14,568 bases of DNA. It comes from Flavobacteriales bacterium (GTDB taxonomy: Bacteria > Bacteroidota > Bacteroidia > Flavobacteriales_F > PHOS-HE28). The stretch is taken from NCBI GenBank assembly GCA_020854015.1, contig JADZGG010000186.1, forward strand, positions 1 through 14,568, in the 5' to 3' direction. Each line of letters begins with the position of its first letter. Position 1 is the first letter of the stretch. A program made the translations under genes and the position numbers. The notes under the pieces are model-generated. The model did not search any database. It was not told the DNA's origin and worked only from the letters and a program-made list of their open reading frames with translations. Shown here one piece after another: positions 1 to 7,672 of the stretch.

Positions 1-53
1 CAATGCTCATGATCGAAAGGTAATTGCTAGGTGGAGCTCCCAAGCCTCTTGGA

Positions 54-491
54 TCAACCGTTCAACAACATCCCCAGCACCACCCGGTCGATGGGCAGGC
101 TCATGGCCTCGACCCGCGCACCATCAAGCGGCAACCACCTGAACACCTCCTGATCCTGCGGACCGGTGAGACCTCCGAAAGGCACGTTCACCACAGGGAT
201 GGCGAGCGGTTCCGCTACGCGGAACGTGTAGTACACGCTGACCACCTGCATGGGCGTACTGTGGAATACGCTCTGCTGGAAGAAATCGGTGGTGTAGAAA
301 TGCACGGGCGCCAACGCCTCCACGCCCATCTCCTCGCGGATCTCACGCATGAGGCAGTCCTTCAGGCCTTCCCCGAACTCTAGACCCCCACCCGGGAACT
401 TGGTGATGCGTTGCCCTTTGATGAACTCGTCGGCGAGAAGCACACTTCCGTTGTGAAGCAGCAGACCATAGACGCGTACGGTGATGGACAT
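54..491 (-). CDS. NUDIX hydrolase
   Basis: A 145-residue single-domain NUDIX protein. The complete Nudix box G-x5-E-x7-REUxEExGU is visible: G35, E41, then R49-E50 and E53-E54 with G56-V57; the two glutamates of REIREE bind the catalytic divalent metal. The family cleaves nucleoside diphosphates linked to another group (X), but the substrate cannot be read from sequence. The N-terminal strand pattern and the KFPGGGLEFGE entry to the box are typical of small cytosolic family members, and the length is normal. The ATG at 491 fits the expected first beta strand (SITVRVYGLLL). It lies 32 bases downstream of mnmD on the same strand, so co-transcription is likely. It may also have its own weak promoter: a CATATTCGC stretch lies about 17-25 bases upstream of the start. 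Family assignment is firm; the specific role is unknown. Confidence 0.93.
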   Translation of the reverse strand: MSITVRVYGLLLHNGSVLLADEFIKGQRITKFPGGGLEFGEGLKDCLMREIREEMGVEALAPVHFYTTDFFQQSVFHSTPMQVVSVYYTFRVAEPLAIPVVNVPFGGLTGPQDQEVFRWLPLDGARVEAMSLPIDRVVLGMLLNG

Positions 492-523
492 GGTGGCCGG
501 AATTCGTGCGAATATGGATATGC

Positions 524-1234
524 CTAATCAGGTTTGCGCGCACGCAGCATCTCCTTCTTTCCAACAGGACCGGGGACACGTTCCGTGATGAAGCCAGCGG
601 CCTGCATGGTGCGGCGTACAGCTCCTTTCGCACAATAGGTCACAAGGATACCGCCCGGTGCGAGCGCATTGAACATGCGCTGGAACACGTCAAGTGTCCA
701 CATCCCGGGTTGGGTGGCCGGACCGAAGGCATCGAAGTAAATGAGGTCGTATGCGGCTGACCGGTCGAACTCCTGCACGGGCGTTGCAAGCACTTGGAAG
801 TTGAATGTCGCAGAGGCTTGTGCGATCGCTCCTTCCTTCAGCGTCATCAGTTCAAGGAAAGGTCCGCTCCGCTCAGGTAGTTCCAGCGCAGCGGTGTGGT
901 CCATTTCCACGAGAAGTGCAAGCGACAAGGGAAAGGGCTCGAGGGCGGTGTACGCCACGTTTCGCCCGGTAAGGTCAGCCTCCACCCACGTGAGCAACAT
1001 GTTCAGTCCGGTTCCCAGCCCCACTTCAAGCACGCGCAAGGGAATGGCCGCGGTGGCTTCCAGCCCCATGCGGATGAACACATGAAAGCTCTCCTGCACG
1101 GCCCCATGTACGCTGTGGTAGCGCTCGTCCAGCTTGTGATCGTAAACCGTGCATGAACCATCTCGCGTGCGCAGGACGCTAAGTCCGAGCGTCGTCTCCG
1201 GGGATGCAGGAGGGGCTGACCGGCGTTCGCTCAT
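524..1234 (-). CDS. mnmD: tRNA (5-methylaminomethyl-2-thiouridine)(34)-methyltransferase MnmD
   Basis: A 236-residue SAM-dependent methyltransferase of the MnmC N-domain/DUF752 family. By family knowledge it performs the last methylation making mnm5(s2)U at the wobble position of tRNAs. Visible motifs: YHSVHGAVQESFHVFI (39-54), the family signature; SAM-binding LEVGLGTGLN (69-78); acidic LEP (98-100); YDLIYFDAFGP (162-172); and a C-terminal GGILVTYCAKGAVRRTM followed by GPVGKKEML, which closes the fold. The FAD oxidase half of E. coli MnmC is absent, as in other standalone MnmD proteins. The frame stays open far upstream to 1609, but that extension lies inside the opposing gene and has no family similarity; the ATG at 1234 gives normal length. 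It has a candidate -7 box just upstream and is followed by the NUDIX gene in a probable two-gene unit. Confidence 0.9.
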   Translation of the reverse strand: MSERRSAPPASPETTLGLSVLRTRDGSCTVYDHKLDERYHSVHGAVQESFHVFIRMGLEATAAIPLRVLEVGLGTGLNMLLTWVEADLTGRNVAYTALEPFPLSLALLVEMDHTAALELPERSGPFLELMTLKEGAIAQASATFNFQVLATPVQEFDRSAAYDLIYFDAFGPATQPGMWTLDVFQRMFNALAPGGILVTYCAKGAVRRTMQAAGFITERVPGPVGKKEMLRARKPD

Positions 1235-1238
1235 CGGG

Positions 1239-1246
1239 TATCTTCG
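1239..1246 (+). promoter_or_regulatory. candidate -7 promoter box for the propeller-protein gene
   Basis: TATCTTCG followed by C matches TAnnTTTG except for C in place of the third T of TTTG. It ends 19 bases before the ATG at 1266, implying a leader of roughly a dozen bases. The same TAnnTTCGC form recurs before other genes here, which supports it being a real promoter element. No convincing -33 TTG is seen; any upstream element would lie inside mnmD. Confidence 0.4.
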
Positions 1247-1254
1247 CAAAAGTA
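1247..1254 (-). promoter_or_regulatory. candidate -7 promoter box for mnmD
   Basis: Read on the minus strand this is TACTTTTG followed by C, a perfect match to the Bacteroidetes primary-sigma -7 consensus TAnnTTTG. Transcription would begin about 6-7 bases downstream, leaving an mRNA leader of only a few bases before the ATG at 1234. No clear -33 TTG is visible at the usual spacing. It directly abuts the opposing box at 1239-1246. This is inferred from the motif only. Confidence 0.45.
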
Positions 1255-1265
1255 TCCCACCCCCG

Positions 1266-4200
1266 ATGATCCTGCTCCGTACTTGGGCGCTCGCCCTGTT
1301 CTCTTTGATGCTCTCCGTCACACAGGCCCAGCAATGGGTCGAACTGATGCAGGACCCCGCCGTACCCTTCGGCCAAGTGCGCAGCGCATATGACGCTTGG
1401 GCGCAGAGCCATCCTGTTGAGCGCAGTAAGGGACGCAAAGCGTTCGAGCGCTGGGCTTGGTTCATGGCCCCACGGAGCCAAAATGGCACACGCCCCGATC
1501 CCGTGGCGTACGCGGATGCCTGGCGCAACGTGCGTTCCATGCAACATGCCGCCACCGGACGCAGTGCCGCGAACTGGACCGCCATTGGCCCCACGAGCTG
1601 GCTCTCCACCAGCTACAACCCCGGCAATGGTCGCGTGAACGTGATCACTGAGGACCCCAACACCCCGACCACGCTCTACGCGGGAACACCTGCTGGCGGG
1701 CTTTGGCGGAGCACCGACAATGGTCTCAGCTGGTCGGCCTTGTTCTCCGACCTGCCATCACTGGGCGTCAGCGGCATCGCCATCGACCCGGTGAACGGGA
1801 CCATCTATGTGGCCACGGGTGACGGTGATGGCACCGACACCTACAGCATGGGCGTGATCAAGAGCACAGACAACGGTGCCACCTGGGCCGCCACCGGCCT
1901 CGATTGGCTCACCGCACAGGTGCGGACCACGAACACGCTGCGCATGCATCCCACTGATCCGCAAACCCTGTTCTGCGCCACCAGCCATGGTCTATGGAAG
2001 ACCAGTGACGGTGGCGCCGTGTGGGCGAAAGTGGCCGAGGGTCGCTTCCGTGATGTGGCCTTCAAACCGACCGACCCTACCGTCGTATATGCCTGTACCG
2101 ATCAGTTCTTCCGTAGCACCGACGGCGGAAGCATCTTCAACCCCATTACGCTCGGACTACCGGTGGCCGCAGACGTGAACAGGATGCGCATTGGCGTGTC
2201 CGCAGCGGACCCAAGCATGGTGTACGTGCTCGCAGGGCGTGAGGACGACGCGGGTTACCAGGGCCTCTACCGCAGCACCAACGGTGGCACCAGCTTCAGC
2301 CTGCGCAGCAACAGCCCGAACATTTTCGGCTACTATGAGAACGGAACCGATGCCGGCGGTCAGAGCTGGTACGACATGGCCATCGTGGTCAGTCCGACCA
2401 ATGCGCAGCAGGTGCATGTGGGCGGTGTGAACGTATGGCGCAGCAGTGACGGTGGGAGCACTTGGGACGTGAAGTCACATTGGTCCTATCCATCCATCTT
2501 CGGCTACACGCATGCGGACATCCATCACTTGAGCATTGTGGGCAACCGCTTGTACGTCGGTAGTGATGGGGGCATTTTCCGCAGTACCTCCGCTGGCGAT
2601 AGCTGGACCGACCTGAGCGCGGGGCTCAACATCGCTCAGCTGTACCGGTTGGGGGGAAGCCCTGATGACGCGGAGCTGATCCTGGTGGGTGCACAGGACA
2701 ATGGCTGCAACCTGTTCGACAATTCCACTTGGACGCATGTGCTCGGCGCTGACGGCATGGAGTGTGCCATCACTCCGGGCGAACCGTTGGTGATGTATGG
2801 CATGCAGCAGAACGGCGGCCTGTTCCGCAGCGACGATGGTTTCGCTACTTATTTCAACATCTCCTGGCCGATCACAGAGGAAGGCGCTTGGGTAACACCG
2901 TTCGCCATCGACCCGAACAACAACGACGTGCTGTGGGCCGGCTACAAGAACATCTGGCGCAGCGACGACCGCGGACAATCATGGACGCAGAAGAGCACCT
3001 TCAGCGTTACGCGCAACATTCAGGCCTTAGCGCTCGCACCCTCACAAGCGGGCGTCATCTACTATGCGGATGACCTCACCATGCGCCTTTCCACCGACAA
3101 CGGCAATTCGTGGCAGGTGATCGGCACCACGCTTCCCGGCCAAGTGATCACAGCGATCGCTGTGGACCCGCTGAACGCACAGCACTTGTTCGTTAGCCTC
3201 TCAGGCTACGCGAATGGGGAAAAGGTATTCGAAAGCACGGATGGGGGCACCACCTGGACCAACCGCAGTGGCAACCTGCCGAACGTACCGGCGAACACCA
3301 TCGTGATGGAACCCGGTACCGACGGACTCTACGTGGGCACGGACCTTGGCGTGTTCTACACCACCCCACAGCTCAGTACATGGCAACCTTTCGGACAGGG
3401 CCTTCCCAATTGTGTGATCACGGAACTGGAAGTGCATGCTGGCAGTGGGAGGCTCCGCGCTGCCACATTCGGTCGAGGTCTATGGGAGAGCGACCTCTTC
3501 ACGTTGAGCGGGGCACCGCCCGTGGCCGCGTTCACCACCAGCAGCACGGACATCTGCGCTGGCGGCACCATCACCTTCCATGACGCCTCGTTGGAAGCTG
3601 AACCGGACTGGACTTGGAGTTTTCCCGGCGGATCGCCATCCACAAGCACTAGTGCAGCACCCGTCGTCACCTACCCCTCGGCGGGCACCTACAGTGCCAC
3701 GTTGACCGTATCGAACAGCTTCGGCTCTGACGACCACACCGCGTCGTTCAACGTTACTGTACTGCCCAACCCGATCGGCATCACCATCACCTTCGATGAC
3801 TACCCCGGTGAAACCTCGTGGAGCATCACGAATGATCTTACGGGGCAGTCCGTGGCCAACGGTGGTCCGTATGGCGGGCACGAGGATCAGACCACGGAGA
3901 CCATTACCCTCTGCCTCGACCAGGGCTGCTACACCTTCACGATCGAGGATCGCTACGGGGATGGCATTTGCTGCGACAATGGCAACGGCAGTTATACGGT
4001 GACCAACCCGGATCTGGGCACGATCGCCAGCGGTGGAGCGTTCGGCAGCGTCGAAAGCACTGGGTTCTGCGTCAGTTTGAGCGTGGGAACCCTTGTGGAG
4101 GAATCGGCTCCTCTATTGGACCTGTGGCCGCTGGATGGTGCAGGGATGTTCGCCCTATCGGTGGAAGGACATGGTTCGAGTGCATTCCGGATCACCGTGC

Positions 4201-4355
4201 TCGATGCCTTGGGAAGGACGGTTCGAAGCAACGTTGTGAAAAGGCCCACCCTATCGAGCGAACCGCTCGACCTCCGCGATCTGAGCAGCGGTGCCTACTC
4301 CATCGTTGTGGAGACCGCGGAACAGCGGTGGACCACCCGCGTTGCCAAGCCATAG
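1266..4355 (+). CDS. Secreted Asp-box beta-propeller protein with PKD, GDGICC and T9SS type A sorting domains
   Basis: A 1029-residue exported protein. Order: signal peptide (1 to about 22, ending SVTQAQQ); a conserved N-terminal segment (about 25-95); a long propeller region (about 95-745) with around ten Asp-box/BNR motifs of the S-x-D-x-G-x-x-W type, from STDNGLSW at 149 to STDGGTTW at 657; a PKD domain (about 750-833, ending in alternating strands after WTWSFPGG); a domain with cysteines C883, C888, C902, C903 and the GDGICC motif (about 838-940); and a C-terminal sorting domain (about 948-1029) with FRITVLDALGR and LSSGAYSIVV, typical of T9SS cargo. Such proteins cross the outer membrane by the T9SS and are released or surface-attached. 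Asp-box propellers occur in sialidases, GH74 xyloglucanases and sortilin, so an enzyme activity cannot be named. The frame opens at 1149, but the ATG at 1266 starts the signal peptide exactly. Confidence 0.9.
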   Translation: MILLRTWALALFSLMLSVTQAQQWVELMQDPAVPFGQVRSAYDAWAQSHPVERSKGRKAFERWAWFMAPRSQNGTRPDPVAYADAWRNVRSMQHAATGRSAANWTAIGPTSWLSTSYNPGNGRVNVITEDPNTPTTLYAGTPAGGLWRSTDNGLSWSALFSDLPSLGVSGIAIDPVNGTIYVATGDGDGTDTYSMGVIKSTDNGATWAATGLDWLTAQVRTTNTLRMHPTDPQTLFCATSHGLWKTSDGGAVWAKVAEGRFRDVAFKPTDPTVVYACTDQFFRSTDGGSIFNPITLGLPVAADVNRMRIGVSAADPSMVYVLAGREDDAGYQGLYRSTNGGTSFSLRSNSPNIFGYYENGTDAGGQSWYDMAIVVSPTNAQQVHVGGVNVWRSSDGGSTWDVKSHWSYPSIFGYTHADIHHLSIVGNRLYVGSDGGIFRSTSAGDSWTDLSAGLNIAQLYRLGGSPDDAELILVGAQDNGCNLFDNSTWTHVLGADGMECAITPGEPLVMYGMQQNGGLFRSDDGFATYFNISWPITEEGAWVTPFAIDPNNNDVLWAGYKNIWRSDDRGQSWTQKSTFSVTRNIQALALAPSQAGVIYYADDLTMRLSTDNGNSWQVIGTTLPGQVITAIAVDPLNAQHLFVSLSGYANGEKVFESTDGGTTWTNRSGNLPNVPANTIVMEPGTDGLYVGTDLGVFYTTPQLSTWQPFGQGLPNCVITELEVHAGSGRLRAATFGRGLWESDLFTLSGAPPVAAFTTSSTDICAGGTITFHDASLEAEPDWTWSFPGGSPSTSTSAAPVVTYPSAGTYSATLTVSNSFGSDDHTASFNVTVLPNPIGITITFDDYPGETSWSITNDLTGQSVANGGPYGGHEDQTTETITLCLDQGCYTFTIEDRYGDGICCDNGNGSYTVTNPDLGTIASGGAFGSVESTGFCVSLSVGTLVEESAPLLDLWPLDGAGMFALSVEGHGSSAFRITVLDALGRTVRSNVVKRPTLSSEPLDLRDLSSGAYSIVVETAEQRWTTRVAKP

Positions 4356-4369
4356 GACCGCATGCAAGA

Positions 4370-4408
4370 GCGAAAGGGTGAAAGGACCTGGTCCTCTCAC
4401 CCTTTCGC
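4370..4408. terminator. Bidirectional hairpin between convergent genes
   Basis: A perfect 12-base inverted repeat (4370-4381 with 4397-4408, GCGAAAGGGTGA and its complement) encloses a second short repeat GGACC-T-GGTCC (4384-4394), giving an almost continuous stem of about 18 pairs. It sits 14 bases after the propeller-protein stop and 23 bases after the end of the opposing OmpA-family gene. Neither side has a good T tract, so it may stall or protect both transcripts rather than act as a classical intrinsic terminator. Confidence 0.7.
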
Positions 4409-4431
4409 GTTCAAGATCCTTGTCGTGAGGC

Positions 4432-6426
4432 TCAGAGCACCTTGATCTCGGTGCGGCGGTTGAGGCGTTTGTTCTCTTCGCTATCGTTCGGAGCCACAGG
4501 CTTGGCAGCGCCGTAGCCTTTGGACTCCACACGATCAGCACGGATGCCGTTGGCGATGAGGTGATCCGCTACAGCCTGGGCACGCGCACTGCTGAGCTCT
4601 TCGTTGTGGCTGGCGGTCCCATCAATGTCCGTATGGCCGCCCACTTCCACTCGTACCGAGGGGTTCTCGCGTAACATCACCAGCAACTGGCCCAGTTCCG
4701 CGAATGAGTTCTTCGAGAGATCAGCGCGATCCTTCTCGAAGAACAGATTGCGCATCACTTCCTGCTGACCCTTCTCGATCGGTTGCAGGGAGATGTCCAT
4801 GGCCAGATCGTTCACCGAGCCACCATCGGTAGGCACTGAGACATTCTCGGAATGGAACAAATAGCCGTTGGCCCTGACGTGCATGGCATAGTCATGTCCA
4901 GCGGGCACCACGACCATGAATTCGCCGGTCTCCGCATCACTGTGGAAACGTGCCACGAGATGGGCATCTGTCAGATCCAGAATGTCGATGGAAGCTTCCA
5001 TGCCAGCGAGCAACTTGAAGTCCCTTACGCGGCCTTTCAACATCACCGTACCACTGTTCCCTTCGGTATTCACCGTCGCACCGCCGGCGTCGTTCGCCAT
5101 GTCATGGGCCGTCTCATCCGGCAGAAAGTTCACGCTGTACAGGTCATCCTCGCCCATACCGCTCTGGCGCACACTGCTGAAGTAGCCCGTGGAACCATCA
5201 GCGGTGAGCACGAAGTAGAGGTCATCATCCGGACCGTTCACCGGCCAGCCAAGGTTCACGGCCTTGGACCACTGTTCTCCTTCGAGTTCGCTCTTGAACA
5301 CATCGTAGCCTCCCATGCTGGTGTGGCCCTTGCTGCTGAAGTAGATCGTGCGACCATCGGGGTGCACGAAGATGCCGTCCTCATCGTGGATGGTGTTCAC
5401 CATGGGACCCAGGTTCTCCGCTTCGCCCCAACCTTTCTCGTCCTCTGACCAGCGACTGCGCCAGATGTCCTGGCCACCGATCCCACCTTCGCGATCGCTC
5501 ACGAAATAGAACCACTGGCGATCGAAGCTGTACCAGGCGCTGCTCTCGTGGCCTTTGGAATTGATCTTGGGCCCCATGGCCACCGGTGCGGACCAGGAAG
5601 CTCCAGTACGACGGCTCTCGTACAGGTCGCCGGTACCTTTCTCATCACGGTAGATCACCATCGTTCGACCATCGTTGTAGAGGCCGACCGAGGCGTCGTT
5701 GCCGTTGGTGTTCACAGGTGGCATCATGGGAGCTGGTTCGCTCCACACACCGTTGGCCATGCGGCAGGAATAGATGTCCTCGAAGTACTCGTTCGTCGCC
5801 TTGTTCAGCTTTCCTCCGGTGGTATTGGCCCGTCGACTGGTGAACATCATCTGCTCGCCGTCTGCGGAGATCAGCACGCCGTAGTCGGCCACTTCGCTGT
5901 TGATGGCAGGACCCATGTTCTCGATCTGTGCACGCACTGGCGCAGCGGAGAAACCCTTGCCATGCTTGCATTCAGTGATGTGCTTGTCGTACTGATTGTA
6001 GGTGTCCACCGGATCCATGAATCCGCGGTTCGCCTGCTTGTGCTTCTCGAACTCCACGATGGCCTGGTCCCAATCGGCGTTCAGCTGGTAGGCATAACCG
6101 AGCAGGAAGTGAATGCGTGGCATGGAAGGGTCCAGTTCCGCCGTACGCTGAAAATAAACCAGCGACTTGTGGTGGTACTTACCGTTCAGATGGCACAGGC
6201 CGATCTTCAAGTTCAGCGCCGCATCGTTCTCCATGCTGCCGTAGGCCTGTTCGTAAAGGGCCAGGGCCTGACCGAAGTGGGCACCGCCATCATCGAAGAA
6301 GGCATCGCCCTTCTTGACGGCCTCCTGTGCACGACGCAGGCTCTCCGGATCGGATTGACCGAAGAGCTGGGCGGGCACAAGGGTGATCAGGAAGGACAGG
6401 ACCGGGAGGATGTACCTGTGGACCAT
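4432..6426 (-). CDS. PorE-like OmpA family protein (TPR, PD40 propeller, CRD-like, OmpA_C)
   Basis: A 664-residue exported envelope protein. Domain order: signal peptide (1 to about 25, ending PAQLFGQS); TPR-like helices (about 30-130, with LKIGLCHL and FLLGYAYQL repeats); PD40/WD40-like blades (about 150-430) with recurring phrases such as ISADGEQMMFTSRR, FVHPDGRTIYFSSKGH and LTADGSTGYFSS; a carboxypeptidase-regulatory-like beta domain (about 458-530); and a C-terminal OmpA domain (about 553-664) with FFEKDRADLS, GGHTDIDG, SSARAQAV and NRRTEIKVL, which binds peptidoglycan. This order matches PorE, the T9SS component that tethers the machine to peptidoglycan, but Bacteroidota often have several paralogues. 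Unlike PorE, no lipobox cysteine follows the signal peptide. A GTG at 6450 would add eight residues; the ATG at 6426 starts the signal peptide cleanly. It is convergent with a T9SS cargo gene. Confidence 0.9.
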   Translation of the reverse strand: MVHRYILPVLSFLITLVPAQLFGQSDPESLRRAQEAVKKGDAFFDDGGAHFGQALALYEQAYGSMENDAALNLKIGLCHLNGKYHHKSLVYFQRTAELDPSMPRIHFLLGYAYQLNADWDQAIVEFEKHKQANRGFMDPVDTYNQYDKHITECKHGKGFSAAPVRAQIENMGPAINSEVADYGVLISADGEQMMFTSRRANTTGGKLNKATNEYFEDIYSCRMANGVWSEPAPMMPPVNTNGNDASVGLYNDGRTMVIYRDEKGTGDLYESRRTGASWSAPVAMGPKINSKGHESSAWYSFDRQWFYFVSDREGGIGGQDIWRSRWSEDEKGWGEAENLGPMVNTIHDEDGIFVHPDGRTIYFSSKGHTSMGGYDVFKSELEGEQWSKAVNLGWPVNGPDDDLYFVLTADGSTGYFSSVRQSGMGEDDLYSVNFLPDETAHDMANDAGGATVNTEGNSGTVMLKGRVRDFKLLAGMEASIDILDLTDAHLVARFHSDAETGEFMVVVPAGHDYAMHVRANGYLFHSENVSVPTDGGSVNDLAMDISLQPIEKGQQEVMRNLFFEKDRADLSKNSFAELGQLLVMLRENPSVRVEVGGHTDIDGTASHNEELSSARAQAVADHLIANGIRADRVESKGYGAAKPVAPNDSEENKRLNRRTEIKVL

Positions 6427-6460
6427 GACTTTGCCGCATTTTTTTCGCACGGCGACTGTT

Positions 6461-6468
6461 CATACGTA
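6461..6468 (-). promoter_or_regulatory. weak candidate -7 box for the PorE-like gene
   Basis: On the minus strand this reads TACGTATG, one mismatch from TAnnTTTG, 34 bases upstream of the ATG at 6426. It is part of an 8-base palindrome (6462-6469) and abuts a larger inverted repeat at 6469-6481. No TTG is seen at the -33 spacing, so confidence is low. Confidence 0.25.
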
Positions 6469-6481
6469 TCCTGGACCAGGA
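6469..6481. repeat. 13-base inverted repeat in divergent intergenic region
   Basis: TCCTGG-A-CCAGGA is a perfect 6+6 inverted repeat with a one-base centre. It lies in the 121-base gap between the divergent PorE-like and M42 peptidase genes, next to the weak minus-strand -7 candidate and 23 bases before the plus-strand box at 6505. The place suits an operator, but no regulator is encoded nearby and chance cannot be excluded. Confidence 0.3.
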
Positions 6482-6504
6482 GGTTCGCCCCCGGAGTGCC
6501 CGGA

Positions 6505-6512
6505 TACCTTCG
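6505..6512 (+). promoter_or_regulatory. candidate -7 promoter box for the M42 peptidase unit
   Basis: TACCTTCG followed by C matches the TAnnTTCGC form seen elsewhere in this window. It ends 35 bases before the ATG at 6548, giving a leader of about 30 bases. An imperfect TTC lies near the -33 position. This would drive the peptidase and probably the two genes after it. Confidence 0.45.
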
Positions 6513-6547
6513 CCCCAAGCGCTAACGACACACCGCAAAGCGAACGC

Positions 6548-7660
6548 ATGGCCAAGAAAAGCCCCCCCCGCAAGCCGGCCAAGAGCCTGCTCACCCCCCG
6601 TTCCATGGCCTTCATGGAGCAATACCTCAACAACGCCTCCCCCACCGGTTTCGAGACCAAGGGCCAGAAGCTCTGGCTCGACTACGTGAAACCGTTCGTG
6701 GACGATCACTTCGTGGACCCCTATGGCACCTCGGTGGGCGTGATCAACCCTACCGCCAAGTACAAGGTGGTGATCGAAGCGCATGCGGACGAGATCAGCT
6801 GGTTCGTCCACTACATCACCAAGGACGGCTTCATCTACGTGCGCCGCAACGGTGGCAGTGACCACCTGATCGCTCCCAGCAAGCGTGTGAACATCCACAC
6901 CGACAAGGGCATCGTAAAAGCCATCTTCGGCTGGCCCGCGATCCACGTGCGCAACGGCAAGAACGACCCCGTGCCCAGCCTTGAGAACATCTTCCTGGAC
7001 TGCGGTTGCGACAGCAAGGAGGAAGTGGAGAAGCTCGGCGTTCACGTGGGCTGTGTGATCACTTACGAGGACGAATTCATGATCCTCAACGGCAAGCACT
7101 TCGTGGGCCGTGCATTGGACAACCGCATGGGCGGCTTCATGATCGCTGAGGTGGCGCGCCTCATCAAAGAGGACCGCACCAAGCTGCCTTTCGGCCTGTA
7201 CATCACCAACAGCGTACAAGAGGAAGTGGGCCTGCGCGGTGCCGAGATGATCGTGGAGCGCATCAAGCCCGACGTGGCGATCGTGACCGACGTGACGCAT
7301 GACACGCAGACACCGATGATGAACAAGATCAGCAACGGTGATGTGGCCTGTGGCAGCGGACCGGTGCTCGCCTACGGTCCTGCCGTGCACAACAACGTAC
7401 TGAAGGTGATCATCGACGCTGCTAAGCGTGAGAAGATCGACTTCCAACGTTCCGCAGTGAGCCGTGCCACAGGTACGGACACCGATGCCTTCGCCTACGG
7501 AGCCGCCGGCGTACCGAGCGCCCTCATCAGCCTGCCCCTGCGCTACATGCACACCACGGTGGAAAGCGTGAACCGCAAGGATGTGGAGAGCGTGATCCGA
7601 TTGATCTACGCTTCCCTAAAAGCCATCAAGGCCGGACAGGATTGGCGCTACCACAAGTAA
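6548..7660 (+). CDS. M42 family metallopeptidase (glutamyl aminopeptidase / TET type)
   Basis: A 370-residue cytosolic di-metal aminopeptidase. Residues matching the M42 catalytic set are all present: H79 in EAHADEI (with D81), bridging D191 in GRALDNRMGG, the base and ligand pair E225-E226 in VQEEVGLRGA, D248 in VTDVTHD, and H335 in LRYMHTTVESV. Family members form large tetrahedral (TET) dodecamers that trim amino acids from short peptides left by proteasome-like or other proteases. Length is normal. Unlike its exported neighbours it has no signal peptide; the first 15 residues are Lys/Pro-rich. The frame is open back to 6383, but that part overlaps the opposing gene's promoter region; the ATG at 6548 fits the family. 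An unknown membrane-protein gene follows after 12 bases. Substrate preference (Glu, Leu or Lys specific) cannot be read from sequence. Confidence 0.95.
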   Translation: MAKKSPPRKPAKSLLTPRSMAFMEQYLNNASPTGFETKGQKLWLDYVKPFVDDHFVDPYGTSVGVINPTAKYKVVIEAHADEISWFVHYITKDGFIYVRRNGGSDHLIAPSKRVNIHTDKGIVKAIFGWPAIHVRNGKNDPVPSLENIFLDCGCDSKEEVEKLGVHVGCVITYEDEFMILNGKHFVGRALDNRMGGFMIAEVARLIKEDRTKLPFGLYITNSVQEEVGLRGAEMIVERIKPDVAIVTDVTHDTQTPMMNKISNGDVACGSGPVLAYGPAVHNNVLKVIIDAAKREKIDFQRSAVSRATGTDTDAFAYGAAGVPSALISLPLRYMHTTVESVNRKDVESVIRLIYASLKAIKAGQDWRYHK

Positions 7661-7672
7661 GCGCCGGCGACG

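Noticed and set aside
40..52. Small hairpin CCAAG-CCT-CTTGG just after the NUDIX stop
   Set aside because: Only five pairs and no T tract on the minus strand; too weak to call a terminator.
1235..1609. Upstream extension of the mnmD frame by 125 codons
   Set aside because: It lies antisense to the signal peptide and N-terminus of the propeller gene, and the MnmD family begins near the ATG at 1234.
2200..3260. Repeated DNA words in the propeller gene (AGCACCGACAACGG-like) as possible tandem repeats
   Set aside because: They encode the Asp-box motif with varied spacing and diverged codons; this is protein repeat structure, not a DNA repeat array.
5548..6525. 325-codon plus-strand open frame opposite the PorE-like gene
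   Set aside because: Val/His-rich antisense shadow of a gene with clear domain motifs; no recognisable signature of its own.
6290..7552. 420-codon minus-strand open frame opposite the M42 gene
   Set aside because: Same His/Val-rich composition as other antisense shadows; the M42 frame has all its catalytic residues.
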